Assembly (NCBI GenBank): GCA_964530215.1
Contig: CAZHAJ010000129.1
Location: forward strand, 1 to 5,270
DNA: 5,270 nucleotides
Origin: JAAXTT01 sp964530215
GTDB taxonomy: Bacteria > Bacillota > Desulfotomaculia > Desulfotomaculales > Desulfocucumaceae
Direction of reading: 5' to 3'
Position 1 is the stretch's first letter; the number at the start of each line of letters is the position of its first letter. The notes under the pieces were generated by a model. It ran no database searches, was not told the origin of the DNA, and worked only from the letters and a program-made list of their open reading frames with translations. Shown here in pieces: positions 1 to 4,764 of the stretch. Both the position numbers and the translations under genes were made by a program.

Positions 1-944
1 AGCACTTCACCTGCATCTCCCCGTCCAGTGACGGCATGACAGATGGATGGGGTCATTTCCACAAGGATTGAAGTCTGCATAAGAAACTTACGGTCATCAT
101 CCGGTAGATAACGAAGTATTTCCTCGGCCAGAAAATCCCAAGCTTGCTGTTCTGTGTGGGTTAAGGCCGCCATAAATTGCCTACGGTCCTCCGGTGTATC
201 CATAAATCCCAAGGGACCAGCTATTAGGCAAAGGACACCCGGCCATCCTTCCGTTCGTTCCTGCAAGGCAGCAACCTCGGCAGCAGTGAGAGTCAACCCT
301 AATGTGCCGTTAAGCAGCTGACCGGCTTCATCTTGGGTTAAGCTCAAATCAGCCCTTCGTATTTCACCCATTTGTCTACGAGCAGCAAACCGCGTTAGTC
401 TTAAAGGCGGGTCATACCGGGTACCGATGGCTATATGCATGTTTGGCGGTAAGTGCTCGATCAAGTAATCCAAAGCAACATGAATTGCTGGTTCCGTCAC
501 ATAGTGTAAGTCATCCAGTACCAAAATGAAAGGTTCCGATATATACTGCACAATATCATTAATTAGTACACCGACGGCATGTTTCATGAGGGATCCCGAA
601 ACGCCGCCACCGGATATTAGAGGCCAGACCGAACTGCCGCAGTCCGCGTGTAACCTCTGCAATGCAGTGGTAACTAAACTAATAAAGAGTGAGGGGTCGT
701 TATCTTCCGTTTCCAAGGTAATCCATACTAATGGATATTTGGGAAGTAAAGAAGGAAGAGCGGCTAGTAATGTAGTTTTCCCATAGCCTGCTGGTGCAGA
801 GAGAAGGGTGAGGGGGAGCGTGGTAACGAAGCGACATAGCTGCTGTTCCAGGCTCGGTCGTCGAAAAGTATCCTGTCGGACAAGCGGAGTACGCAGTTTG
901 GTTTCCACATACCATGTCGGGGCTTTGGAATTTGCTGACGTCAC
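1..944 (-). CDS. MalT/LuxR-family ATP-dependent transcriptional regulator, N-terminal part (truncated by window edge)
   Basis: Reading the minus strand from a GTG at 942-944 gives 314 uninterrupted codons that run off the left edge. A Walker A motif, APAGYGKTT, lies at about residues 50-58. A Walker B motif, FILVLDD, follows at about 139-145, and then LHYV. An arginine-rich sensor-like stretch (GTRYDPPLRLTRFAARR) comes next, then a TEGWPG motif. This order is typical of MalT-type STAND ATPases, where inducer and ATP binding drive assembly of an activator carrying a C-terminal LuxR helix-turn-helix. The family is usually about 900 residues, so the sensor repeats and the DNA-binding domain would lie outside the window. 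The GTG start is chosen because AAGGAAG (953-959 on the plus strand) sits 8 bases upstream and an in-frame TGA lies a little further up. The gene is divergent from the hydrolase operon, so it might regulate that operon, but the inducer and targets cannot be read from the sequence. Confidence 0.93.
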   Translation of the reverse strand, partial: MTSANSKAPTWYVETKLRTPLVRQDTFRRPSLEQQLCRFVTTLPLTLLSAPAGYGKTTLLAALPSLLPKYPLVWITLETEDNDPSLFISLVTTALQRLHADCGSSVWPLISGGGVSGSLMKHAVGVLINDIVQYISEPFILVLDDLHYVTEPAIHVALDYLIEHLPPNMHIAIGTRYDPPLRLTRFAARRQMGEIRRADLSLTQDEAGQLLNGTLGLTLTAAEVAALQERTEGWPGVLCLIAGPLGFMDTPEDRRQFMAALTHTEQQAWDFLAEEILRYLPDDDRKFLMQTSILVEMTPSICHAVTGRGDAGEV

Positions 945-1066
945 AATATACACTTCCTTTTTACTTCTTCATGGAACTGCCCCGAAAAAAGTGGAGGGCA
1001 TTTCTTTCTTAATTGATTAATACCCGTTTAGGACCCTGGTAACGGTTCAAGACCTAATCCTGCCCT

Positions 1067-1075
1067 ATTATAACA
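1067..1075 (-). promoter_or_regulatory. Extended -10 promoter for the LuxR-type regulator
   Basis: On the minus strand this reads TGTTATAAT, a perfect TATAAT preceded by the TGn of an extended -10 element. No good TTGACA lies at the matching -35 distance, which is common when TGn is present. Transcription would begin near 1060, giving a leader of about 115 bases before the GTG start. This is a motif reading only. Confidence 0.5.
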
Positions 1076-1157
1076 GATTACAAAAATATAAGCCCACTTT
1101 TCTGCGTTTACTGCCTAAATACTATACAATGCTGTGCCTTCGCTATCGAGAAATAAG

Positions 1158-1220
1158 ATGATATAATTAGCAGGTGAAAAAGTTAAACTGCTGAAAAGTA
1201 ATGACACGGGGTAATCTGAT
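1158..1220 (+). repeat. Promoter-leader repeat, copy 1 (upstream of the serine hydrolase)
   Basis: This segment aligns without gaps to 4702-4764, at a constant offset of 3544. Bases 1158-1182 match 23 of 25; the core is ATGATATAATTA, then R, CAGGT, K and AAAAAG. Bases 1183-1206 match only about 10 of 24. Bases 1207-1220 match 10 of 14, including GGGG and TCTGAT. In copy 2 that last block is the Shine-Dalgarno site and the start codon. In copy 1 the ATG is replaced (GATCATC) and no gene starts there. The similarity stops after this point. It is either a shared regulatory cassette or the remnant of a duplicated gene start. Confidence 0.7.
1159..1167 (+). promoter_or_regulatory. Extended -10 promoter of the hydrolase operon
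   Basis: TGATATAAT is a perfect TATAAT with an extended TGn. It lies in the strongly conserved core of the repeat shared with the GNAT promoter at 4703-4711. No consensus -35 is visible. The predicted start near 1174 leaves a leader of about 135 bases before the ATG at 1308. A second TATAAT at 1254-1259 is closer to the gene but lacks both TGn and a -35, so it is a weaker alternative. Confidence 0.5.
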
Positions 1221-1307
1221 CATCAGGATAAACAGTCCAGGAAGCACTTCAAGTATAATAAATATTGAAAAGTAAAGATAATCATAAATACAAGGTAGAA
1301 CTGCTAA

Positions 1308-2786
1308 ATGATTAAACAAACATTTTTGTTCATACTGCTTATTCTTTTTGTTTGTTCAGTATGCTTAACCCTGCCGGTATCCGGCGAAGCCAATGAAAAT
1401 AATCATCTGGAAGAATTTATAGCCCACCTGGAACACCGCATCCCTGCTTTGATGGAAAGCTACAACATCCCCGGGGTAGCTATTGCCCTGGTTGAGGATG
1501 GCGAAACGGCCTGGGTGAAAGCATACGGCTATGCCGACCTTGAAGAAGGCAGAATATTGACCGGGGATACTTACTGCCGCGTGCAGTCCATTTCAAAGTC
1601 AGTCGCCGCCTGGGGAGTGATGAAGCTGGTTGAGCAGGGGGAAATAGACCTGGACAGCCCTTATCTGCAGTATGTTACCGATTGGGCATTTCCCGATTCG
1701 GAATATCCGGTAGAAGAAATTACAGTCAGGCAGCTTTTAAGTTTAAACGCCGGGATGCCCCTGGGAGATGTTGTTCAGCGCTTCTCCCCAACCGATGAAG
1801 TTCCATCTATCCGGACTGTATTAAGCGAAGAGGCTGTAGCCTTTAAAGAACCGGGAATATCTTTTTACTATTCCAACGTGAGCATTAACTTATTAGAGCT
1901 GTTGATAGAAGAAGTTAGCGGGCGTGAATTTGCTATTTTCATGCAGGAAGAAATTCTAAATCCGCTGGGAATGGATCACTCCAGTTTTACATGGAGAAAA
2001 GATTTTGAACCGCCGGTGCCTAACGGATACGATTTAAAAAACAGGCCAGTGCCGGTATATGTTTACGCCGGCAAAGCATCGGGCGGGCTTTTTGCCAGCG
2101 CTGAAGATATAGCCAGCTTTGTTTCAGCCGGCATGACCGGCCCCTATCAGAAAAATCATGGTGTACTGGAACCGGAAACCATTAAAATGCTATATGAACC
2201 CCAGGTTGAAATGACTGGATTTTATGCTCAAGCCTTTGATTACTACGGCCTTGGTCATCTGATTGAAATACTTCCTGACGGCACTGCTGCTGTTTCACAC
2301 GGTGGGCAGGGAGCAGGTATAATGACCCACTTTCACTCGGTACCGGAAGACGGGAGGGGCATTGTTATCCTTACCAACAGCCAGAGAAGCTGGCCTTTAA
2401 TCGGTTACATATTGAGCGACTGGGCCAAGTGGGCAGGCTACGGCTCTGTGGGTATGGGAAAGATCATCTGGGGTAAAAATATTCTGCGTGTTTTGATTGG
2501 CTTGATTCTCATACTGGCGATCTGGCAAGCATGTAGAATATATAAAGGGCTCCTTTCCGGTAACCGCATTTATACTTCACCCTTGAAAGATATTAACCTT
2601 GTGAGATTCCTGCAATTTTTATATTTTGTTATATTAACCGTGGGATTACTATGGGCAGTTACAAGGCCATACTTAAATATTACTTCCCTAATGCCTGTAT
2701 TATCAGTTTGGCTCGGCTACACACTACTGGTTACAGCACTGGTTTCACTTGGTTCAGCACTTTTTCCGGCAACTGGGCGGAAATAG
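1308..2786 (+). CDS. Membrane-anchored serine hydrolase, class C beta-lactamase/PBP-like family
   Basis: A 492-residue protein with the catalytic pattern of the serine beta-lactamase/DD-peptidase fold. The SxxK motif is SISK at residues 94-97 (nucleophile Ser94, general base Lys97). The class C YxN motif is YSN at 188-190. The KTG-equivalent is HGG at 331-333. Residues 1-26 look like a signal peptide (MIKQ, then a hydrophobic run, ending near PVSGEA), so the enzyme domain (about 30-380) should face outside the membrane. The C-terminal 110 residues hold three likely transmembrane helices, at about 388-406, 432-452 and 461-486, which anchor it. Relatives include Pbp4*/FmtA/EstB-like proteins, so the substrate may be cell-wall peptide, D-amino-acid peptide or ester, and true antibiotic hydrolysis is not implied. 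AGGTAG at 1293-1298 is the likely ribosome site. The next gene begins 56 bases downstream on the same strand, probably as an operon. Confidence 0.93.
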   Translation: MIKQTFLFILLILFVCSVCLTLPVSGEANENNHLEEFIAHLEHRIPALMESYNIPGVAIALVEDGETAWVKAYGYADLEEGRILTGDTYCRVQSISKSVAAWGVMKLVEQGEIDLDSPYLQYVTDWAFPDSEYPVEEITVRQLLSLNAGMPLGDVVQRFSPTDEVPSIRTVLSEEAVAFKEPGISFYYSNVSINLLELLIEEVSGREFAIFMQEEILNPLGMDHSSFTWRKDFEPPVPNGYDLKNRPVPVYVYAGKASGGLFASAEDIASFVSAGMTGPYQKNHGVLEPETIKMLYEPQVEMTGFYAQAFDYYGLGHLIEILPDGTAAVSHGGQGAGIMTHFHSVPEDGRGIVILTNSQRSWPLIGYILSDWAKWAGYGSVGMGKIIWGKNILRVLIGLILILAIWQACRIYKGLLSGNRIYTSPLKDINLVRFLQFLYFVILTVGLLWAVTRPYLNITSLMPVLSVWLGYTLLVTALVSLGSALFPATGRK

Positions 2787-2842
2787 TGGTGCAGCCAGGT
2801 TTGAGGATATTACTACTAATTAGGAAGGGAAGATGATTAACT

Positions 2843-3103
2843 ATGGGGAAAGATTATTCAAAACTGAAGCGGCCAAGCCATTCAATGCCAGGGTTCGTGA
2901 AAGAAGCTCTTACAAGAAAGGGTTTAATGGATGCATACAAGAAAAGACCTGCTTACCAGCAAAATGACTACCTCGGCTGGATTCACGAAGCAAAGCTGAA
3001 AGAAACTAAAATTAAAAGGCTTGACCAGATGCTTGACGAACTGGAGAAAGGCGGTATTTATATGAACATGGACCATCCGCCGTCAGCGAAAAAGGAAGAG
3101 TAG
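2843..3103 (+). CDS. YdeI/OmpD-associated (OmdA) domain small protein
   Basis: An 86-residue soluble, highly charged protein that is almost entirely an OmdA-like domain. It has the order MPGFVKEAL, then a central YLGWIHEAK, then KETKIKRLDQML and a terminal ELEKGG. This resembles the C-terminal module of the bacteriocin-protection YdeI/OmpD-associated family; short stand-alone versions occur in Firmicutes. The biochemical function is unknown; some family members are linked to resistance to cationic peptides or bacteriocins. A purine-rich GGAAGGGA at 2823-2830 precedes the ATG by 12 bases, a rather long spacing. An ATG at 2833 is in another frame and was not chosen. It lies 56 bases after the hydrolase with no obvious terminator between, so it is probably co-transcribed. 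Confidence 0.85.
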   Translation: MGKDYSKLKRPSHSMPGFVKEALTRKGLMDAYKKRPAYQQNDYLGWIHEAKLKETKIKRLDQMLDELEKGGIYMNMDHPPSAKKEE

Positions 3104-3196
3104 TCATTAAGAGGGCACTACCTTTTTATTAGCTTAAGGTCATTCTTATGATACCTGCTAAGAAAGTGCATAAGGATATGATCGTTTTTGCCAAAA

Positions 3197-3931
3197 TCAC
3201 TGCAATAAGAAATAGTTAACAAACATGTTCATGCCCAAAATGTAACCGGAATGGCATGCAATTGCGCCAAATATTGAACCGCTTTTAGCCCTGGCAAAAA
3301 TAAACAATATTGATACAACAAACATCAATACAAACCAGATTGCCAGGGGAATTATTAGACTGAAGAAACCGGTACCAGAAAAAAATAAATCGTGGGGGGG
3401 TAGATGAATAACTGCGAATAAAAAGCTGCCCCAAAATCCGGCCAGCTTGTAGTTTGCCAACCTTTCAGCCAGCACCTCCTGGATCATGCCCCTGAAGAAA
3501 AGTTCTTCTCCAATAGGGCTAAACAGCATGGAGAAGAGCGTAACGACAGCAAATACAACCGGTATTAATACTTCTTCCTGGCCGGAAAATTCTCTGGCAA
3601 CGGTCATCCCCCAGTTCTCAATTCCGGTTCCGTACAGAATATATCCAAGGAAATAGAAGGCAAAGGCAACTACGACCCCCAGTAAAAACGAAAGCATTAG
3701 CCAAAGCCAGCTGCCAGGCTTTTTTATGCCAATCTTTTTGCGCCCACTATTACTGAAAAATATAAGCGGCATAATCCACATGATCAGAAAACCGAAGACT
3801 ACAAGATATATTTCATCCCGGTAAAGACCGGCCACACGGATTATTCCGAGAATAACAAATATGATGCTTATAAAAGTTATGTCTAACCTAAATAGTTTTT
3901 GCCAAGTTGGTTTTAATAAACTTTTATTCAT
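3197..3931 (-). CDS. CPBP family intramembrane metalloprotease/glutamic protease (CAAX-type, Abi)
   Basis: A polytopic membrane protein of 244 residues with about seven hydrophobic segments. It carries the CPBP signature: GEELFFRG, with the catalytic pair Glu142-Glu143 and Arg147, and then FxxxH as FAVIHL, with His176. A third His (His227, in CHSGYILG) is in place, but the Asn often found four residues later is Ile here. The family includes Rce1-like CAAX proteases and bacterial proteins used in peptide maturation or bacteriocin self-immunity; the substrate here is unknown. The open frame reaches an ATG at 3953-3955 (252 residues), but that start has no Shine-Dalgarno site. The ATG at 3929-3931 has GGAGG 11 bases upstream and is preferred. 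A seven-C run codes part of HLPPHDL just after His176. The gene converges with the hydrolase operon. Confidence 0.9.
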   Translation of the reverse strand: MNKSLLKPTWQKLFRLDITFISIIFVILGIIRVAGLYRDEIYLVVFGFLIMWIMPLIFFSNSGRKKIGIKKPGSWLWLMLSFLLGVVVAFAFYFLGYILYGTGIENWGMTVAREFSGQEEVLIPVVFAVVTLFSMLFSPIGEELFFRGMIQEVLAERLANYKLAGFWGSFLFAVIHLPPHDLFFSGTGFFSLIIPLAIWFVLMFVVSILFIFARAKSGSIFGAIACHSGYILGMNMFVNYFLLQ

Positions 3932-3942
3932 GAGGTTTTGAT

Positions 3943-3947
3943 CCTCC
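3943..3947 (-). promoter_or_regulatory. Ribosome binding site that sets the CPBP start
   Basis: The minus strand reads GGAGG here, 11 bases before the ATG at 3929-3931. It lies inside the eight-codon extension that would exist if translation began at 3955, and nothing similar precedes the 3955 ATG. This argues for the shorter protein. Confidence 0.6.
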
Positions 3948-4015
3948 GTTATCATCTAATCGTACTTAGCTAAGAAGGTTTACCTAATAATTAATACTTC
4001 AAGATTTAGCTTTGA

Positions 4016-4029
4016 ACTCTTTTAAGAGT
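4016..4029. repeat. Short inverted repeat between CPBP and DUF4177 genes
   Basis: ACTCTT-TT-AAGAGT forms two perfect 6-base arms around TT, in the divergent spacer between the CPBP protease and DUF4177 genes. A perfect 10-base palindrome, CTTAGCTAAG, lies nearby at 3965-3974. Either could be an operator, but palindromes of this size also occur by chance. No convincing promoter for the CPBP gene was found in this spacer; TTCAAA-17-TAATTA on the minus strand is a weak candidate. Confidence 0.3.
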
Positions 4030-4075
4030 AAAGATTTCAGCGCAATTAAGAAAACTATTCGGTAAGAAAAAATAA

Positions 4076-4084
4076 TGCTAAAAT
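4076..4084 (+). promoter_or_regulatory. Possible extended -10 promoter for the DUF4177 gene
   Basis: TGCTAAAAT is an extended -10 with one mismatch to TATAAT and no clear -35. Transcription would begin near 4091, about 47 bases before the TTG start, close to the 45 bases predicted for the GNAT gene. If it is real, the ATG at 4075 lies upstream of the transcript and cannot be the start codon. Confidence 0.35.
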
Positions 4085-4137
4085 CTAGAAGGATGCATAA
4101 TAAGGTATTTAGGTTAAGAAAGAAAGGGGGGTGGGAG

Positions 4138-4287
4138 TTGAAAAAGTACGAATATAAGTGCGTTTTTATTTGGGGTACTGGTGAACCTACAACTAGGAGG
4201 CTAAACGAATACGGCCGGGAAGGCTGGGAACTTGTTGAGGTAGTTTGGTGCTGGCATTACTTTAAAAGAGAGATTCAAGTGTATTAG
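4138..4287 (+). CDS. DUF4177 family small protein
   Basis: A 49-residue protein beginning (M)KKYEYK, with a central LNEYGREGWELV block and ending HYFKREIQVY. This is the pattern of the DUF4177 family, small predicted alpha/beta proteins of unknown function. The start is taken as TTG at 4138-4140 because the family normally begins with KKYEYK-like sequence at residue 2. A strong purine-rich site (AAGGGGGGTGGGAG, 4124-4137) sits directly upstream. The same frame is open back to an ATG at 4075, but that would add a basic 21-residue extension with no Shine-Dalgarno site. The WCWH segment (residues 37-40) places a Cys and a His together among tryptophans, which might bind metal or ligand, though that is speculation. 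The gene converges on the DUF4190 gene with a 17-base gap. Confidence 0.78.
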   Translation: MKKYEYKCVFIWGTGEPTTRRLNEYGREGWELVEVVWCWHYFKREIQVY

Positions 4288-4304
4288 AAATAGCACTATA
4301 ATTC

Positions 4305-4583
4305 CTAAAATCTTATTCTGAAGGAGAACAACACTAAGCCAGCTATTACAATCATTACGAAGAGCAAACTAAAGATAATTCCAACTATGCTGCATACCTT
4401 ACCGGCTACAGCTATATTTCCGCCTTTTTCTTTTGTCTCCTCTATTTCCCGAAGGCTTTTATTGCTGTAAACTAAGCCGATTATTCCAAGAATCCAGCCA
4501 ATAAAAGGGAAAAAGAGCAATGACAGGATCCCCATAGTTAAGGACACAATTGCGTTCGTATTAATCTGACCGCTCTTTTCCAT
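4305..4583 (-). CDS. DUF4190-type small membrane protein
   Basis: A 92-residue protein with a short polar N-terminus (MEKSGQINTN). A hydrophobic stretch at about 11-39 could form two short helices around a Pro/Gly turn (PFIGW). A polar loop follows at 40-57 (NKSLREIEETKEKGG), and a last hydrophobic stretch spans about 58-87. The hydrophobic block with NKSLREI, then the GGNIAVAGKV segment, matches DUF4190-family proteins, whose function is unknown. A Shine-Dalgarno-like GGGGA sits 7 bases before the ATG, and a good sigma-70 promoter lies upstream at 4614-4642. It appears to be transcribed alone. No intrinsic terminator is visible in the 17 bases separating it from the convergent DUF4177 gene. 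Confidence 0.8.
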   Translation of the reverse strand: MEKSGQINTNAIVSLTMGILSLLFFPFIGWILGIIGLVYSNKSLREIEETKEKGGNIAVAGKVCSIVGIIFSLLFVMIVIAGLVLFSFRIRF

Positions 4584-4613
4584 CTAATCATCCCCAATCA
4601 TTTCTTTATAGTT

Positions 4614-4642
4614 AGCATAATTCAGAAATAGTATTCTGTCAA
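4614..4642 (-). promoter_or_regulatory. Sigma-70/SigA-type promoter of the DUF4190 gene
   Basis: On the minus strand a perfect TTGACA -35 (plus-strand 4637-4642) is separated by exactly 17 bases from TATGCT (4614-4619), which matches TATAAT at 4 of 6 positions. Transcription would start near 4607, about 24 bases before the start codon. It is the only promoter in the window with a consensus -35. Confidence 0.65.
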
Positions 4643-4679
4643 AAAGCAAGAAAGTGCTATCATATTAATTCAGCGCTCC

Positions 4680-4699
4680 TCCCGGCAACAAAGCCGGGA
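4680..4699. repeat. GC-rich perfect inverted repeat over the -35 region of the GNAT promoter
   Basis: TCCCGGC-AACAAA-GCCGGGA has 7-base perfect arms and a 6-base loop. It ends 6 bases before the TATAAT at 4706-4711, so it covers the place where a -35 would be. It is not followed by a T-run on either strand, so it is not a standard terminator. Its position suits an operator for a regulator of the GNAT gene. It is absent from the otherwise similar promoter at 1158. Confidence 0.55.
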
Positions 4700-4701
4700 A
4701 A

Positions 4702-4764
4702 ATGATATAATTAACAGGTTAAAAAGCAATTTGACTGGAGTTTAACAGCAAGGGGATGTCTGAT
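4702..4764 (+). repeat. Promoter-leader repeat, copy 2 (upstream of the GNAT gene)
   Basis: This is the partner of 1158-1220, collinear without gaps. It covers the extended -10, the likely transcription start (CAGGT), the A-rich early leader, the ribosome site (GGGG at 4752-4755) and the first two bases of the ATG at 4763. Similarity ends as the coding region begins. Because it sits correctly before a gene, this copy looks like the functional or original arrangement. Confidence 0.7.
4703..4711 (+). promoter_or_regulatory. Extended -10 promoter of the GNAT gene
   Basis: TGATATAAT combines a perfect -10 with TGn. The -35 position is occupied by the inverted repeat 4680-4699, with no TTGACA. 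Transcription is predicted to start near 4718, about 45 bases before the ATG. The identical motif occurs at 1159-1167. Confidence 0.6.

Larger units (their letters stand above)
945..1307. other. Divergent intergenic region between the LuxR-type regulator and the hydrolase operon
   Basis: These 363 bases hold no convincing protein gene. They contain a minus-strand extended -10 (1067-1075), a plus-strand extended -10 (1159-1167) inside the repeat 1158-1220, a small inverted repeat CTGAT-C-ATCAG (1216-1226) and a second TATAAT (1254-1259) with no good -35. The regulator's Shine-Dalgarno site is at 953-959 and the hydrolase's is near 1293-1298. Transcripts from the two extended -10 sites would have leaders of roughly 115 and 135 bases. 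No known riboswitch or T-box was recognised. Confidence 0.7.

Noticed and set aside
961..1010. Leader peptide/attenuator before the LuxR-type gene: minus-strand ATG at 999-1001 giving a 10-codon peptide, with TGCCC/GGGCA arms and a T-run
   Set aside because: The arms are only 5 bases with a long loop, the T-run lies inside the loop rather than after the stem, and the peptide has no run of regulatory codons.
526..1020. Open frames at 526-786 and 808-1020 (plus strand) and 700-915 (minus strand) overlapping the LuxR-type gene
   Set aside because: They lie opposite or out of frame with a continuous 314-codon frame that has clear Walker A and B motifs. Their translations show no family resemblance and they lack good ribosome sites.
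1216..1226. CTGAT-C-ATCAG inverted repeat as an operator for the hydrolase operon
   Set aside because: The arms are only 5 bases and part of the motif (TCTGAT) is explained by the promoter-leader repeat. Evidence for a separate site is too thin.
1254..1259. TATAAT as the main promoter of the hydrolase operon
   Set aside because: It has a perfect hexamer, but no TGn and no -35-like sequence at 16-18 bases. The conserved extended -10 at 1159-1167 is better supported.
2651..2836. 61-codon plus-strand open frame overlapping the end of the serine hydrolase
   Set aside because: It is an alternative frame within the hydrolase's membrane-domain region, with no ribosome site or recognisable protein features.
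3109..3130. Possible intrinsic terminator after the OmdA gene (AAGAGG/CCTTTT then TATT)
   Set aside because: The stem is six pairs including a wobble, and the T-run is consumed by the stem, leaving too little to support a terminator call.
3394..3400. Seven-G run in the CPBP gene (C-run on the coding strand) as a phase-variation tract
   Set aside because: It is a single short tract, explained by Pro-Pro codons in HLPPHDL, and the reading frame is intact.
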